DNA from: a virus
IMG/VR virus record: IMGVR_UViG_3300043431_000595
Coordinates: 1 to 32,713 of that record
DNA: 32,713 bases
Strand: one strand, 5' to 3'
The translations under genes and the position numbers were made by a program. Below the pieces are notes generated by a model that did no database searches, was not told where the DNA came from, and worked only from the letters and a program-made list of their open reading frames with translations. The number at the start of each line of letters is the position of its first letter. Within the stretch, counting starts at the first letter, position 1. This document shows, piece by piece, positions 19,996 through 28,012 of the stretch.

Positions 19996-20598
19996 ATGGG
20001 TAAAAAGAAAAAAAAACAGGTGGTGGTGGCGCACACGGATCATTATGCAGGGGACGAGGAATGTATAATGATTCAGGATGGATGTACGGTCTTTTTGCCA
20101 AATGCAAGTGATTTCGACGGCAAGGAATACACCATCAAGGCGATGGGACACAGTTTTGTTAGACTCCAAGATGATTCGCCGACAAATCGCGAATTAGAGC
20201 ATTGTGAACTGCTGCATTGGGACGCTTTGTCGGTCTTCTCATACGATTCGGCATGGTGGATTGCGGGCGTTTACAGGCATTCTGCGACTATTCCACCACC
20301 ACCACCACCGCCGCCGCCACCACCACCACCACCACCACCACCACCGCCACCGTCTGGTATTTCATATTACCAAGACTTGGGGACTTCGTACAAGATATGG
20401 GCTACTTCATTCAGACTCTGGCAATCCCGAGTCACCGAAATTGTAAGGGTGACCATCGACGGGGAGTCTATTTCTGTTCCGATTGGAACAGAGAAAACCT
20501 TCAAAGGGGTCGTTATTTTTAATGGAAATGAAGGGTATTGTTTTTATACCGTCGACCCTAATGCCATGATTTTAGTGAATGTGGTAATAGCAATTTAA
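19996..20598 (+). CDS. fibre-like protein with 20 consecutive prolines
   Basis: A 200-aa protein from ATG 19996, 3 nt after the fibre stop. The first residues are strongly basic (MGKKKKKQVVVAHTDHYAGD). The N-terminal half (to residue 98) and C-terminal half (120-200, ending VDPNAMILVNVVIAI) are beta-rich domains. Between them lies an uninterrupted run of 20 Pro encoded by CCA and CCG codons at 20293-20352, which would form a stiff polyproline II rod about 6 nm long. Possible role: receptor-binding head held on a rigid spacer. Confidence 0.65.
   Translation: MGKKKKKQVVVAHTDHYAGDEECIMIQDGCTVFLPNASDFDGKEYTIKAMGHSFVRLQDDSPTNRELEHCELLHWDALSVFSYDSAWWIAGVYRHSATIPPPPPPPPPPPPPPPPPPPPSGISYYQDLGTSYKIWATSFRLWQSRVTEIVRVTIDGESISVPIGTEKTFKGVVIFNGNEGYCFYTVDPNAMILVNVVIAI
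20293..20352 (+). repeat. (CCA/CCG)20 proline-codon repeat
   Basis: Sixty bases of CCN triplets, mostly CCA with a CCG block at positions 6-8 and two CCG near the end. In-frame triplet repeats can change length by slippage, so spacer length may vary between isolates. Confidence 0.97.
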
Positions 20599-20630
20599 TT
20601 TTTTTAATTTTTTAATTTTTTAATTTTTTT
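20596..20630 (+). repeat. TTAATTTTTT low-complexity repeat
   Basis: Four A-A interruptions in a run of T's at a spacing of 8-9 bp, filling the space between two fibre-region genes. It may act as a slippery spacer or weak terminator; no stem is formed. Confidence 0.85.
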
Positions 20631-20633
20631 CAA

Positions 20634-21425
20634 ATGCAACAATTGATTATGCTGTTTCTCACAGCATTTACGGCTTTCTCGAATTCGGTTTACGATGCGT
20701 TCGGGCGAATGAGAGCCAAGCTAAGTGGGCAGATCAACGCGGTCTCGCAAATGGTCGGCGAATTGCAAGTATCTGTAAATCAACGTTTTACGGACGTAAA
20801 AGACCGTTTAGACGCGACTGTATTGACGATTTCAGAGGCTATTACATCCGCGAATGCGTACACCGATTCGGCGAAAACGGCATTGAACACCCGCATTGAT
20901 AATCTATCATTCTCTATTCGGGGTGCGGGCGATTATGGTGATGTGATGACCGACATCACGAACCAAATCGCCGAAGCGGAACAACGCGCCGAGAAACGAG
21001 CAAGCTTGTTATCTCGCGTCGGGGCGATGAAAACGCTTTTGCTGGCAGACTTCGTGGATTCCCCGACGGTAAATTTTACAACCTTGGGCTTTGTAACGCC
21101 TGAAGTGGGTGTGGTGACGACGCATCTATTGAAGGCGCAAGGGGTTTTGGGTTTGGCAGAGCAAGCGAAGACGTTGACAGATTTGCCGGGCAATCATGCG
21201 GATGTAGTGGCAGACCATGCGGACGAGGTGTACATTTCCTACGCCGCAGACGGTTCGGTTTCGGTTTCGGTTTTCAACTCGAATGATGCTTCGGTCACAT
21301 CGAATATCCTGGGCGTGCAGAATACGCACACCGAAGATATTAGCGGCTTGAAAGCGTTGGTTACACAAAGCAGCGCATTGTTCGAGACGCAGAAAGCACG
21401 CTTCGACGCATTGTTTGTGGACTAG
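20634..21425 (+). CDS. trimeric-fibre-like coiled-coil protein
   Basis: A 263-aa protein starting MQQLIMLFLTAFTAFSNSVY, a hydrophobic N-terminal helix, then a long coiled coil (SQMVGELQVSVNQRFTDVKD; ISEAITSANAYTDSAKTALN). The central part (ADFVDSPTVNFTTLGFVTPE; TDLPGNHADVVADHADEVYI) is beta-rich and is followed by another helix. The pattern resembles fibre stalks or chaperone-attached tail proteins. Followed directly by a strong terminator, so it ends the fibre unit. Confidence 0.6.
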   Translation: MQQLIMLFLTAFTAFSNSVYDAFGRMRAKLSGQINAVSQMVGELQVSVNQRFTDVKDRLDATVLTISEAITSANAYTDSAKTALNTRIDNLSFSIRGAGDYGDVMTDITNQIAEAEQRAEKRASLLSRVGAMKTLLLADFVDSPTVNFTTLGFVTPEVGVVTTHLLKAQGVLGLAEQAKTLTDLPGNHADVVADHADEVYISYAADGSVSVSVFNSNDASVTSNILGVQNTHTEDISGLKALVTQSSALFETQKARFDALFVD

Positions 21426-21434
21426 TGGCTCGGA

Positions 21435-21475
21435 AAGGCAACGTAAAAACTTTTACGTTGCCTTCTTTGCTGTTT
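21435..21475 (+). terminator. intrinsic terminator of the fibre unit
   Basis: AAGGCAACGTAAAA (21435-21448) pairs perfectly with TTTTACGTTGCCTT (21451-21464), followed by T-rich CTTTGCTGTTTTT. Starts 10 nt after the stop. Confidence 0.88.
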
Positions 21476-21513
21476 TTCTCATAATGAATCTTATGCTAAA
21501 CAGGGAAATATGC

Positions 21514-21562
21514 AATATGAAAATAGCCTACTTAGTGGTTCTAAGTAGGCTATTTTCATATT
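21514..21562. terminator. 22-bp perfect hairpin, probably bidirectional
   Basis: The arms 21514-21535 and 21541-21562 are exact complements (core AAAATAGCCTACTTAG) with loop TGGTT. A-rich left base and T-rich right base allow termination in both directions. It stands between the first terminator and the promoter of the next gene. Confidence 0.8.
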
Positions 21563-21567
21563 ACACT

Positions 21568-21605
21568 TTTATCGCATATCAAGAAAATTATTGACATGCG
21601 ATAAA
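21568..21605. promoter_or_regulatory. 10-bp inverted repeat upstream of the 21650 promoter
   Basis: TTTATCGCAT (21568-21577) and ATGCGATAAA (21596-21605) are exact complements 18 nt apart, about 20 nt before the -7 box at 21625; a plausible operator. Confidence 0.5.
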
Positions 21606-21624
21606 CAAATATACAAAAAAAACC

Positions 21625-21632
21625 TATCTTTG
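21625..21632 (+). promoter_or_regulatory. Bacteroidota-type -7 box for the 21650 gene
   Basis: TATCTTTG lies 17 nt before ATG 21650. No TTG at the usual -33 distance, so the upstream half is weak or an activator is needed. Confidence 0.6.
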
Positions 21633-21649
21633 CCCTAAATCCACATACC

Positions 21650-23449
21650 ATGCTGAATATCCGATGCCTGAATACAGGCTTGTATTACGACTTATACGAC
21701 GATACGGTACTATCCGTTTCAATGGAGTCCCCTGCTTACTTGGGCGGCGTGACCGAAGGAATGCCGATTCAAGGGCAATATGTGTATTCTTTCGATATGC
21801 CGATGAACACCCGTATCACAGGCTACACGCATCGAATACACGACCCGCGCCCGTTGGTTAAGGATTTGCCCGTCGAAATTATCGTTCAGGCACATTGGAA
21901 AAGTGCAGGGATTCCCCTATTTCGGGGACTATTATCGTTTATTGAGCCTGCCTTTCACCGCGTGACGGTTCAAATCGTCATTAATGGCTTGGCAGGGATT
22001 CGAGATATGCCGATGAATACGGCAGATTTGGGCGTGTTCCCCATGCTGCCGACGGGCGATTTGTACGCTCATATTCAAGATACAAGTTTCAATCCTTCGC
22101 GCCATGATTGGATATTTTACCCCGTGTGGAATTACGGGTTTGCGGGTGCAGAAAAGCCGTTCTTTACGCGAATGGCTTTTCAAAACGGTGCAGGTCTGCT
22201 TAGTGGGAGCTATCTCACGCCGCACCTGAAAGTAGATGCTGTATTACGGCGATTCTTTACGGGTTTAGGGTACGGGTTTCAAAATAATGTATTGGTTTCC
22301 AAAGAGTTATCTTGGCTCACGCTACTCAATAATTGCAGCATCAACGCCCCGACGGAAAACGATTTTGGTTCATTTGCAACGGAATATCCGTTGAATCGTT
22401 CCCTACCAAGTGCCGCCGCAAATGAATGGTTACGGCATTTAGTACGGCGTTTGGGTGGTGTTCTGTTGGTGAATGCCTTTGAAAACACCGTTATCCTCGA
22501 AAAATGGTCATCGGTACGCAATCCGAACCGTGTTCACAATTGGACAAATAAAGCCGTGAATCCCCAAGAAACACGCATAGAACGCATGGGTACGGACGCG
22601 ATTACGCACATAGAAGATGCGCTCTTTCCTTCCATCCTACCGAAAGACACGTATCAAGCGGCATTCTTTCGAGAGGGAACCGCACCGCCAGTACCCTCAG
22701 CTCCGAACCTGACGCAAGGGGTTTTCGCAATGAATAATCGTTCTTACTTCTGGCAGGAAACCATTTCACGCGGTGATTTCAACCGAAAACTCATTCACCG
22801 CACGTTATTAGGTGGTTTAGGGGGCGATTATCGGTATGAAACGGCATTGCCTACGGAAAAAGCAGGAGACGCGATGTATCAATCTCCGTACAATCAGGCA
22901 TTGATGACCCAAGTGCCTGTGGACGCGGTAAATGCATGGGATGACCCTATCCCAACGGAACGACACTTAATGCCGTCGGTCGTCTTGAAAGGCAATACGC
23001 CCCATACACAAGCTAAGGATTGGTCAGAGAATCAGAATATTCTATTGTTTTTTCGCGGAATGCAGGATTTTCAAGGCAATCCGTACCCGTTGGCAACGTG
23101 TGAGCGCATCGGATTCGATGGTTTACCCATTTCCATCGGTAGCACCGTACCCTTGACCGCGCCGAATGAATACGATTTCGCGCCTTATCCTGCACAGCAT
23201 CAATCCGATTGGCGCAATGGCGATTCTACATTGGAAAATGATTTGAAGGACAATTTGGCTTTCGTGATGGGGTGCCCGAAAGCCATTACACGGCATTTTC
23301 ATTTGTCATTGAAGGATATTCGCCAGTTTAGTTTTGTGGACGGTATCTATTGTGATAATATATTATACATCGTTGCCAAGTTGTCTTTCACGCTCTCGAA
23401 AAGGAAGGGGATGAGCGTTGCGGAAGCGACGTTGTTACCCAATCGTTAA
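21650..23449 (+). CDS. large baseplate or tail-hub-like protein
   Basis: A 599-aa protein. The N-terminus (MLNIRCLNTGLYYDLYDDTV) and repeated beta segments such as PVEIIVQAHWKSAGIPLFRG are followed by a long alternating strand region, and the end DGIYCDNILYIVAKLSFTLS then RKGMSVAEATLL fits hub or spike proteins in which a late beta domain is followed by a short helix. No lysozyme or peptidase motif is visible. It is preceded by its own promoter and followed by small genes. Role inferred from composition. Confidence 0.55.
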   Translation: MLNIRCLNTGLYYDLYDDTVLSVSMESPAYLGGVTEGMPIQGQYVYSFDMPMNTRITGYTHRIHDPRPLVKDLPVEIIVQAHWKSAGIPLFRGLLSFIEPAFHRVTVQIVINGLAGIRDMPMNTADLGVFPMLPTGDLYAHIQDTSFNPSRHDWIFYPVWNYGFAGAEKPFFTRMAFQNGAGLLSGSYLTPHLKVDAVLRRFFTGLGYGFQNNVLVSKELSWLTLLNNCSINAPTENDFGSFATEYPLNRSLPSAAANEWLRHLVRRLGGVLLVNAFENTVILEKWSSVRNPNRVHNWTNKAVNPQETRIERMGTDAITHIEDALFPSILPKDTYQAAFFREGTAPPVPSAPNLTQGVFAMNNRSYFWQETISRGDFNRKLIHRTLLGGLGGDYRYETALPTEKAGDAMYQSPYNQALMTQVPVDAVNAWDDPIPTERHLMPSVVLKGNTPHTQAKDWSENQNILLFFRGMQDFQGNPYPLATCERIGFDGLPISIGSTVPLTAPNEYDFAPYPAQHQSDWRNGDSTLENDLKDNLAFVMGCPKAITRHFHLSLKDIRQFSFVDGIYCDNILYIVAKLSFTLSKRKGMSVAEATLLPNR

Positions 23450-23474
23450 TTTAAAACATACTAAATTCAACTTT

Positions 23475-24221
23475 ATGCCTTTGCACCAAATTACTTTGCC
23501 TGTTTCCATTGCCACAAGAAAACGGATTGTACATGATTATGGAAACACATCCGTCATCGTGCTAAAACGTAAAACGTGGCTGTACAACATGGTTTCGCAA
23601 GTCGAAATTCCGACCGATGCGACCGAAGAAGGCGTTACCTTTCAATTCCATACGCACCGCGCAGGAACGGTCGCGCCTGCGCAAATCGCCATGCAATTAG
23701 ACCGTCATTACAACCAATTGCGCAATGAAGTCATTGCAACACACATTCAATTGAGTGATGATTTGTGGGTCATTACTCATGCGTTGCAAGTCTACAATGG
23801 CATGTTTGGCATTGAAACGGATGTGGATATTTCGTTAGAAACCATGCTAAAATCGTGGACGCGGTGGAAAGAAGCGAAAATGGAAAGAAAAACGATGCTA
23901 CGTTCCGAAAATGCACCCGAAGGTGTCCCTTGTTTTTCGGAACGTAGCATCGTTTCGGAATCGGATTTACATGGGTGCATTGAACGGTTTTTAGTGGCGC
24001 ACCGTCGAAAATTCCTAAAACGCACCCGTTGTCACGGCATCAATCCCGAAAAGGTATTCGAGTTAATTTGTCACATTTACAGGCTCGGCGGCTTTACGGA
24101 TGGTTTCACGGGGCTAATATTTGGAAAAGATGAATCCGTGTGCCGCAAAGCTGCCGAGCGATTCAAGTACCGCCTTATCGAATGGCTCAAACAAGGCATT
24201 GAACCGCCTACGTTATCATAG
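23475..24221 (+). CDS. hypothetical protein carrying an in-frame palindromic element
   Basis: A 248-aa protein from ATG 23475 (an earlier in-frame start would lie in the previous gene). It is mixed helix and strand, with a C-terminal helical region (RLGGFTDGFTGLIFGKDESV; CRKAAERFKYRLIEWLKQGI). A 66-bp perfect-armed palindromic element at 23890-23955 inserts 22 codons (starting KTMLRSEN, ending FSERSIVS) without breaking the frame. No family recognised. Confidence 0.55.
   Translation: MPLHQITLPVSIATRKRIVHDYGNTSVIVLKRKTWLYNMVSQVEIPTDATEEGVTFQFHTHRAGTVAPAQIAMQLDRHYNQLRNEVIATHIQLSDDLWVITHALQVYNGMFGIETDVDISLETMLKSWTRWKEAKMERKTMLRSENAPEGVPCFSERSIVSESDLHGCIERFLVAHRRKFLKRTRCHGINPEKVFELICHIYRLGGFTDGFTGLIFGKDESVCRKAAERFKYRLIEWLKQGIEPPTLS
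23890..23955. mobile_element. 66-bp palindromic element inside a coding gene
   Basis: Left arm 23890-23911 (core CGATGCTACGTTCCG) and right arm 23934-23955 are perfect 22-bp complements separated by 22 nt. Total length is 66, a multiple of three, so the reading frame is kept. The arrangement resembles the palindromic elements known to insert into genes of Rickettsia, but similarity of sequence is not claimed. A coding hairpin that serves in mRNA control is the alternative. Confidence 0.7.
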
Positions 24222-24251
24222 TTGTTTTATTCATCATTCAATATTTCAATC

Positions 24252-24593
24252 ATGGAATCAGAATCAGAACAATCCCGAAAACCCAAGTACACCCGCGTAC
24301 AAGAAGCGGCTTTTCAAAAGTTGTGGATTTGGAATTACCAACAACGTTTTCCAATTGCCTTGTATCCTTTGCTGCAAGATTTGGTTGCAGGCTTGAACGA
24401 CGCTTCGATTGAACGGTTGTTGCACATTGCGGAAACGTATTTTGAGGCGCAAGATACATTGCAAGCGGCGAAGCAAGCGAAATACCCTTTGGGCGGTTAT
24501 ATTACGGAGCCCAATCCATACCAAGAGTACCGTGAGCGATTTAAGGAGTTATTGGAAGTGCATTTGAATTCGGAGGAACGTCAAGGCAGGTGA
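24252..24593 (+). CDS. hypothetical acidic helical protein
   Basis: A 113-aa protein from ATG 24252 (MESESEQSRKPKYTRVQEAA), with helical segments FQKLWIWNYQQRFPIALYPL and LLHIAETYFEAQDTLQAAKQ. The codon usage is that of the phage. It lies 30 nt downstream of the previous stop and 4 nt before the next gene. No family recognised; it may be an assembly chaperone or scaffold helper given its place before the capsid gene. Confidence 0.5.
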   Translation: MESESEQSRKPKYTRVQEAAFQKLWIWNYQQRFPIALYPLLQDLVAGLNDASIERLLHIAETYFEAQDTLQAAKQAKYPLGGYITEPNPYQEYRERFKELLEVHLNSEERQGR

Positions 24594-24597
24594 TATA

Positions 24598-24813
24598 ATG
24601 GCGCGTGTGGAAAGATTCTGCGCATCCATGCCGCCACAAAAAGAGGTAGATTGTGAATCGGTAGCCCGCGCCCACAATGCGATTATGGACAGATTGCACA
24701 AGGCAGACCCTGCGCGGCGTGACCCGAAATTGGGTTACTTATCACCGCAATTGATGGAATCGGTGGAGCGTACCCTGTTTGAAAACCCGCTACCCGAAAT
24801 AAAGCGCAAATAG
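24598..24813 (+). CDS. 71-aa hypothetical protein before the capsid gene
   Basis: MARVERFCASMPPQKEVDCESVARAHNAIM continues into a basic C-terminus (ENPLPEIKRK). The stop is 23 nt before a strong palindromic terminator, so it ends the unit. Small size and Cys pair (C8, C19) give no function. Confidence 0.5.
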   Translation: MARVERFCASMPPQKEVDCESVARAHNAIMDRLHKADPARRDPKLGYLSPQLMESVERTLFENPLPEIKRK

Positions 24814-24836
24814 AACCCTTGACGTTCCGTTACCCG

Positions 24837-24879
24837 AAAGGACTTTGTTACACCTATATAGGTGTAACAAAGTCCTTTT
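24837..24879. terminator. 42-bp perfect palindrome acting as terminator
   Basis: The left half (24837-24857: AAAGGACTTTGTTACACC plus TAT) and right half (24858-24878) are perfect complements without loop, followed by T's. It separates the 24598 gene from the capsid unit and carries the ACACCTA/TAGGTGT core seen at 2209-2244 and 6787-6808. Confidence 0.8.
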
Positions 24880-24898
24880 CAATCCCACCATTCTCACG

Positions 24899-24906
24899 CA
24901 TCTTTG
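24899..24906 (+). promoter_or_regulatory. putative -7 box for the capsid gene
   Basis: CATCTTTG differs from TAnnTTTG only in its first base and lies 35 nt before ATG 24942. No clear -33 TTG is seen. Confidence 0.45.
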
Positions 24907-24941
24907 TATCGAAAATTTTCAAAACCCTTTTTCTTTTCGAC

Positions 24942-26996
24942 ATGCCTATTCACGAAGCTCCTAAGAAACTTAGTTTGAAACGCGCCTTCGCCGCCGCCCA
25001 AGAGGGGGTGGACATTGAGAACCGAATCATTCGCAATGCGGTGATGTCGCAAACGGGCGACGCAAAGGGGCATGGGCTTTCTGTGAACCTTGTGATGCTG
25101 CAAAAATTACTTTCCTTAGCCGACCCGAAAGGCGTGAAATCCAATTGGCAACATACGTGGGAAACGGCAGGTCGACATCTGGGTCGGTTCTTGAAACTTG
25201 CCGTTTCAAACAATCAATTGCGGGGGGATTTACAGCTCACGAAAAGGGAGCTAAGTGATTACTTGCCGGGTTTGCAAGGCACGGGAACGTATCTACTGAA
25301 CCAAGTAGCGGATGATGCCGACGTACTCATGTGTTCCATTGTATTTTCCGTAGCGTATTACTTTCAGACCGATGAAAATGGGAAGGAATACAAGGTGTGG
25401 CAATACAATGACGCAGGGGGTTGGGTGTCACCCAATTACGAAATGCCCATTTATGCGATGCCGTCCGAGTTTCATTCGTGTGATATTGTAGGCGAAGGGG
25501 CAGTGACAAATAGCATGTTCTCGAATTCGACGGGCGTGACCGAATTTGATAACGTCGGCTCACAAATGCAACGGATTGATAATCAAGTCATTAATTTTCA
25601 AAACATGGATAAAGAAGTAAAAGCAGGGGCAGAGACTCTTATTGCGGGTACGCCTTTTGCACCTGTGGAAACGGTAGCGGCAAGTGCGGAAACGCCCAAA
25701 AAGACCGAAGCGGGTTTATTGGAAGTGATTCGGAACTTTTTTAGCTCGAAGCCCGAAGCGGTGAAAGCGGAAGCGGCGGAAACGCCTGTTGTATCGGTTG
25801 AAACCGCACAAATCGTGCAATTGCAAACGCAAAATGCGGAATTGAGCCAAAAAATTGAGGCGTTTCAAATCAAAATCGCTGCTATGTCGAAAAAAGAAGC
25901 TGCACCGTTGGGGACTGTTACCCCTGCGCAGGGGGGAACGGTGACGAAATTAAGTTCCATGCCTGCGTCGAAAGCATTGAACGATGCGTTGAAATTTGGG
26001 ACGTTGGTTACGGCTGAAACGTTGGAAACGGCGATTAAGGAGGCGGCAGGCGTACAAGCGAAAGGCATTGCACACGAAGTATTCACGAATACGGGTACAT
26101 TGCGTTTTGTGAACAATATTCCGAAAGTGCGCACGAAACGGACGGAAGTGCGGATTGATGCAGAGGAGGATTTGCTACTCGAATACGTGAACGCTACGAA
26201 TAGCGAGCAATCGGGCAATTTGAAGTTGTCCAAACGGGTATCGAATGTCGGCACATTCAAGGTAGAGCATACGCTTGACCCTGAAAGCGAGCTAATCAAG
26301 GCGTACCGAGAATACTTAGGAGACAAAGGCTTGACAATGGACGATGTAAGCATCATTAAGTTCCTAATGATGAATTCTGGTCAGACTGCAAAATTGTCTA
26401 AGGAAATCGAATTAGCTTATTGGAATGGTAAGAAACAGGGTACGCCCGTTGGAAAACGGACGATTATGCAGCGTTTTGATGGCATTATGGAATTGGTGAA
26501 AAAAGGCGCGACCGTCACCGCAGAAAGACCGATTGCACCCGTAACCGTCATTCCGACAGGCGCAATGCCAAACAATGGTGAGACGACTTGGTACGAAAAC
26601 TTCTTTCGCAATGCACCGAGTTGGACAACGGATGAGCCATTAGCCATTATTACACAATCTTACGATGGTTTGACCTGTAATTATGGCGTGAAGTACAATG
26701 GACGCTCCTTTGAACGCGTAGACATTAAAAAAACAGGCAAAAAAGGATTGGTCTTCCATTTGGGCGGCGATGAACACACCGTCATACAGTTGCCTAAATT
26801 GGATACGCGCAATGGCTTATTGATGACACCATTGGACAATTTGGAGTACTTGTTTGACGAAGACTATTCGGCACAAACCTTTGAGACTCAAAAAATCAAA
26901 CATGAAGTGTGGTGTGCCATGAAGTTTAAGATGGGTGCGGATATTAAGGATTTGAAAAAGGTCGTGTGTAACGATATGTTTTTAATGCGTTCATAA
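24942..26996 (+). CDS. prohead protease-scaffold-major capsid fusion protein
   Basis: A 684-aa protein from ATG 24942 (the frame is open further upstream, but that part lies in the terminator). Residues 40-205 read as a capsid maturation protease: WQHTWETAGRHLGRF (H71), NNQLRGDLQLTK, DADVLMCSIVFSV (S132) and FHSCDIVGEGAVTNSMFS, matching the His, Ser and late D-x-V-x-x-x-A-T layout of prohead peptidases. Residues 205-345 are low-complexity with a coiled coil (VQLQTQNAELSQKIEAFQIK), like a scaffold or delta domain. Residues 345-684 resemble Bacteroidota phage major capsid proteins (LMTPLDNLEYLFDEDY; AMKFKMGADIKDLKKVV). Normally these are separate genes. Self-release of the capsid domain by cleavage near 340 is expected. 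Confidence 0.75.
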   Translation: MPIHEAPKKLSLKRAFAAAQEGVDIENRIIRNAVMSQTGDAKGHGLSVNLVMLQKLLSLADPKGVKSNWQHTWETAGRHLGRFLKLAVSNNQLRGDLQLTKRELSDYLPGLQGTGTYLLNQVADDADVLMCSIVFSVAYYFQTDENGKEYKVWQYNDAGGWVSPNYEMPIYAMPSEFHSCDIVGEGAVTNSMFSNSTGVTEFDNVGSQMQRIDNQVINFQNMDKEVKAGAETLIAGTPFAPVETVAASAETPKKTEAGLLEVIRNFFSSKPEAVKAEAAETPVVSVETAQIVQLQTQNAELSQKIEAFQIKIAAMSKKEAAPLGTVTPAQGGTVTKLSSMPASKALNDALKFGTLVTAETLETAIKEAAGVQAKGIAHEVFTNTGTLRFVNNIPKVRTKRTEVRIDAEEDLLLEYVNATNSEQSGNLKLSKRVSNVGTFKVEHTLDPESELIKAYREYLGDKGLTMDDVSIIKFLMMNSGQTAKLSKEIELAYWNGKKQGTPVGKRTIMQRFDGIMELVKKGATVTAERPIAPVTVIPTGAMPNNGETTWYENFFRNAPSWTTDEPLAIITQSYDGLTCNYGVKYNGRSFERVDIKKTGKKGLVFHLGGDEHTVIQLPKLDTRNGLLMTPLDNLEYLFDEDYSAQTFETQKIKHEVWCAMKFKMGADIKDLKKVVCNDMFLMRS

Positions 26997-27010
26997 ACCC
27001 TTGACACTCA

Positions 27011-27385
27011 ATGGCTACTCAAAATAAACCCGTTGTAACGCCCGAAGATTTCGAGGCGTTACAACTTGCTAACATCGCATTGGAAGGCAAGGTAATGCAA
27101 CTCAATGCTGCTTTGGAAGGCGCAAAGGCGCAATTGAAAGACCGTGAGAACGCGGTGGAGGCGCACCGTTCCACCATTGAGACCTTGCAAGAGGCAAGCG
27201 CGGAAAGCCAAAGCAGGGCAGTTCCAACGGAACGTCCCGTACTTTCCCCTGCGATTGACCCGTCGGATTGGCAACTCACGCAACGCATCTGTTGGAATGG
27301 AAAATCCATCGGAACGCCTGATTTGACACCTGATATAGTGGCATCGTTGCTTGCGACAGAAACACCTTTATTGAAACCGAAATAA
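27011..27385 (+). CDS. small coiled-coil virion protein
   Basis: A 124-aa protein starting MATQNKPVVTPEDFEALQLA with a coiled coil to residue 65 (ALEGAKAQLKDRENAVEAHR) and a compact C-terminal domain (SDWQLTQRICWNGKSIGTPD). It lies 14 nt after the capsid gene, at the position often taken by head decoration proteins or accessory scaffolds. Terminator follows at 27393. Confidence 0.5.
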   Translation: MATQNKPVVTPEDFEALQLANIALEGKVMQLNAALEGAKAQLKDRENAVEAHRSTIETLQEASAESQSRAVPTERPVLSPAIDPSDWQLTQRICWNGKSIGTPDLTPDIVASLLATETPLLKPK

Positions 27386-27392
27386 AAAATCC

Positions 27393-27438
27393 TTTTTTGT
27401 TTGTGGATTCCATAGAAATGGAATCCACAAGCAAAAAA
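27393..27438. terminator. strong hairpin terminator after the capsid unit
   Basis: Arms 27393-27413 and 27418-27438, 21 bp with one G-T pair, loop AGAA. T-run on the left arm and A-run on the right make it look more like a leftward terminator or dual-use hairpin, since the T-run following the right arm is absent. Confidence 0.65.
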
Positions 27439-27457
27439 CCTTCAAAATACTTGGATT

Positions 27458-28009
27458 ATGCCTGTAGTAGATTTATGCTGCCCCGACCTTGACAATATTG
27501 GACCCGTTTGCGGCAAGCCCGCCAAAGCAGGCATTCAATTGGTTATGGCGATTACGTGCGGCTCGAATGTGGATACGTTCCCGACACCTGTACGAAACGT
27601 TTACCCCACGAAACCCGTCTTGAAGACGGATAAGAAATGGAATACGATTGTATTCTCGAAAGAGGACTTATCCGCACCCGTCTCGAAGATGACCTTCGAC
27701 GGTAAAAATGAGACGAAAATGGCGGTCTTTGTACCGAAAATTGATGCAAACAAGTCGTTTACGCTCTCTGAATGGGTCGGCGAAGGCAAAATTATCGTTT
27801 TCCAAGACCACGACGAACAAACGCGGGTTTTAGGCGAAGTCGAAACGAAATGGGTGAGACAAATCAACGGGTGTAAGATTTCGTGTGACGAGTCGTATCA
27901 GGGTAAAAACGGTTATAAGCTCGACATCACCTTTGAGGATGGCAATGGCTTCCCGATGTACCTAGACCCGACTGCGGCAACGGCAATGAAATCGGATTTC
28001 AAAGTGTAA
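27458..28009 (+). CDS. probable tail tube or head-completion protein
   Basis: A 183-aa beta-rich protein (VDLCCPDLDNIGPVCGKPAK with three Cys near the N-terminus; GEGKIIVFQDHDEQTRVLGE; GYKLDITFEDGNGFPMYLDP). The alternating strands and position before the tape measure gene fit a tail tube protein, but no signature proves it. The stop is 3 nt before the next ATG. Confidence 0.45.
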   Translation: MPVVDLCCPDLDNIGPVCGKPAKAGIQLVMAITCGSNVDTFPTPVRNVYPTKPVLKTDKKWNTIVFSKEDLSAPVSKMTFDGKNETKMAVFVPKIDANKSFTLSEWVGEGKIIVFQDHDEQTRVLGEVETKWVRQINGCKISCDESYQGKNGYKLDITFEDGNGFPMYLDPTAATAMKSDFKV

Positions 28010-28012
28010 CCC

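Noticed and set aside
20204-20522. Frames with His-rich or Thr-rich runs at the proline repeat
   Set aside because: They are the +1 and +2 readings of the CCN triplet repeat within the fibre-like gene; the proline frame is the one that continues into plausible protein on both sides.
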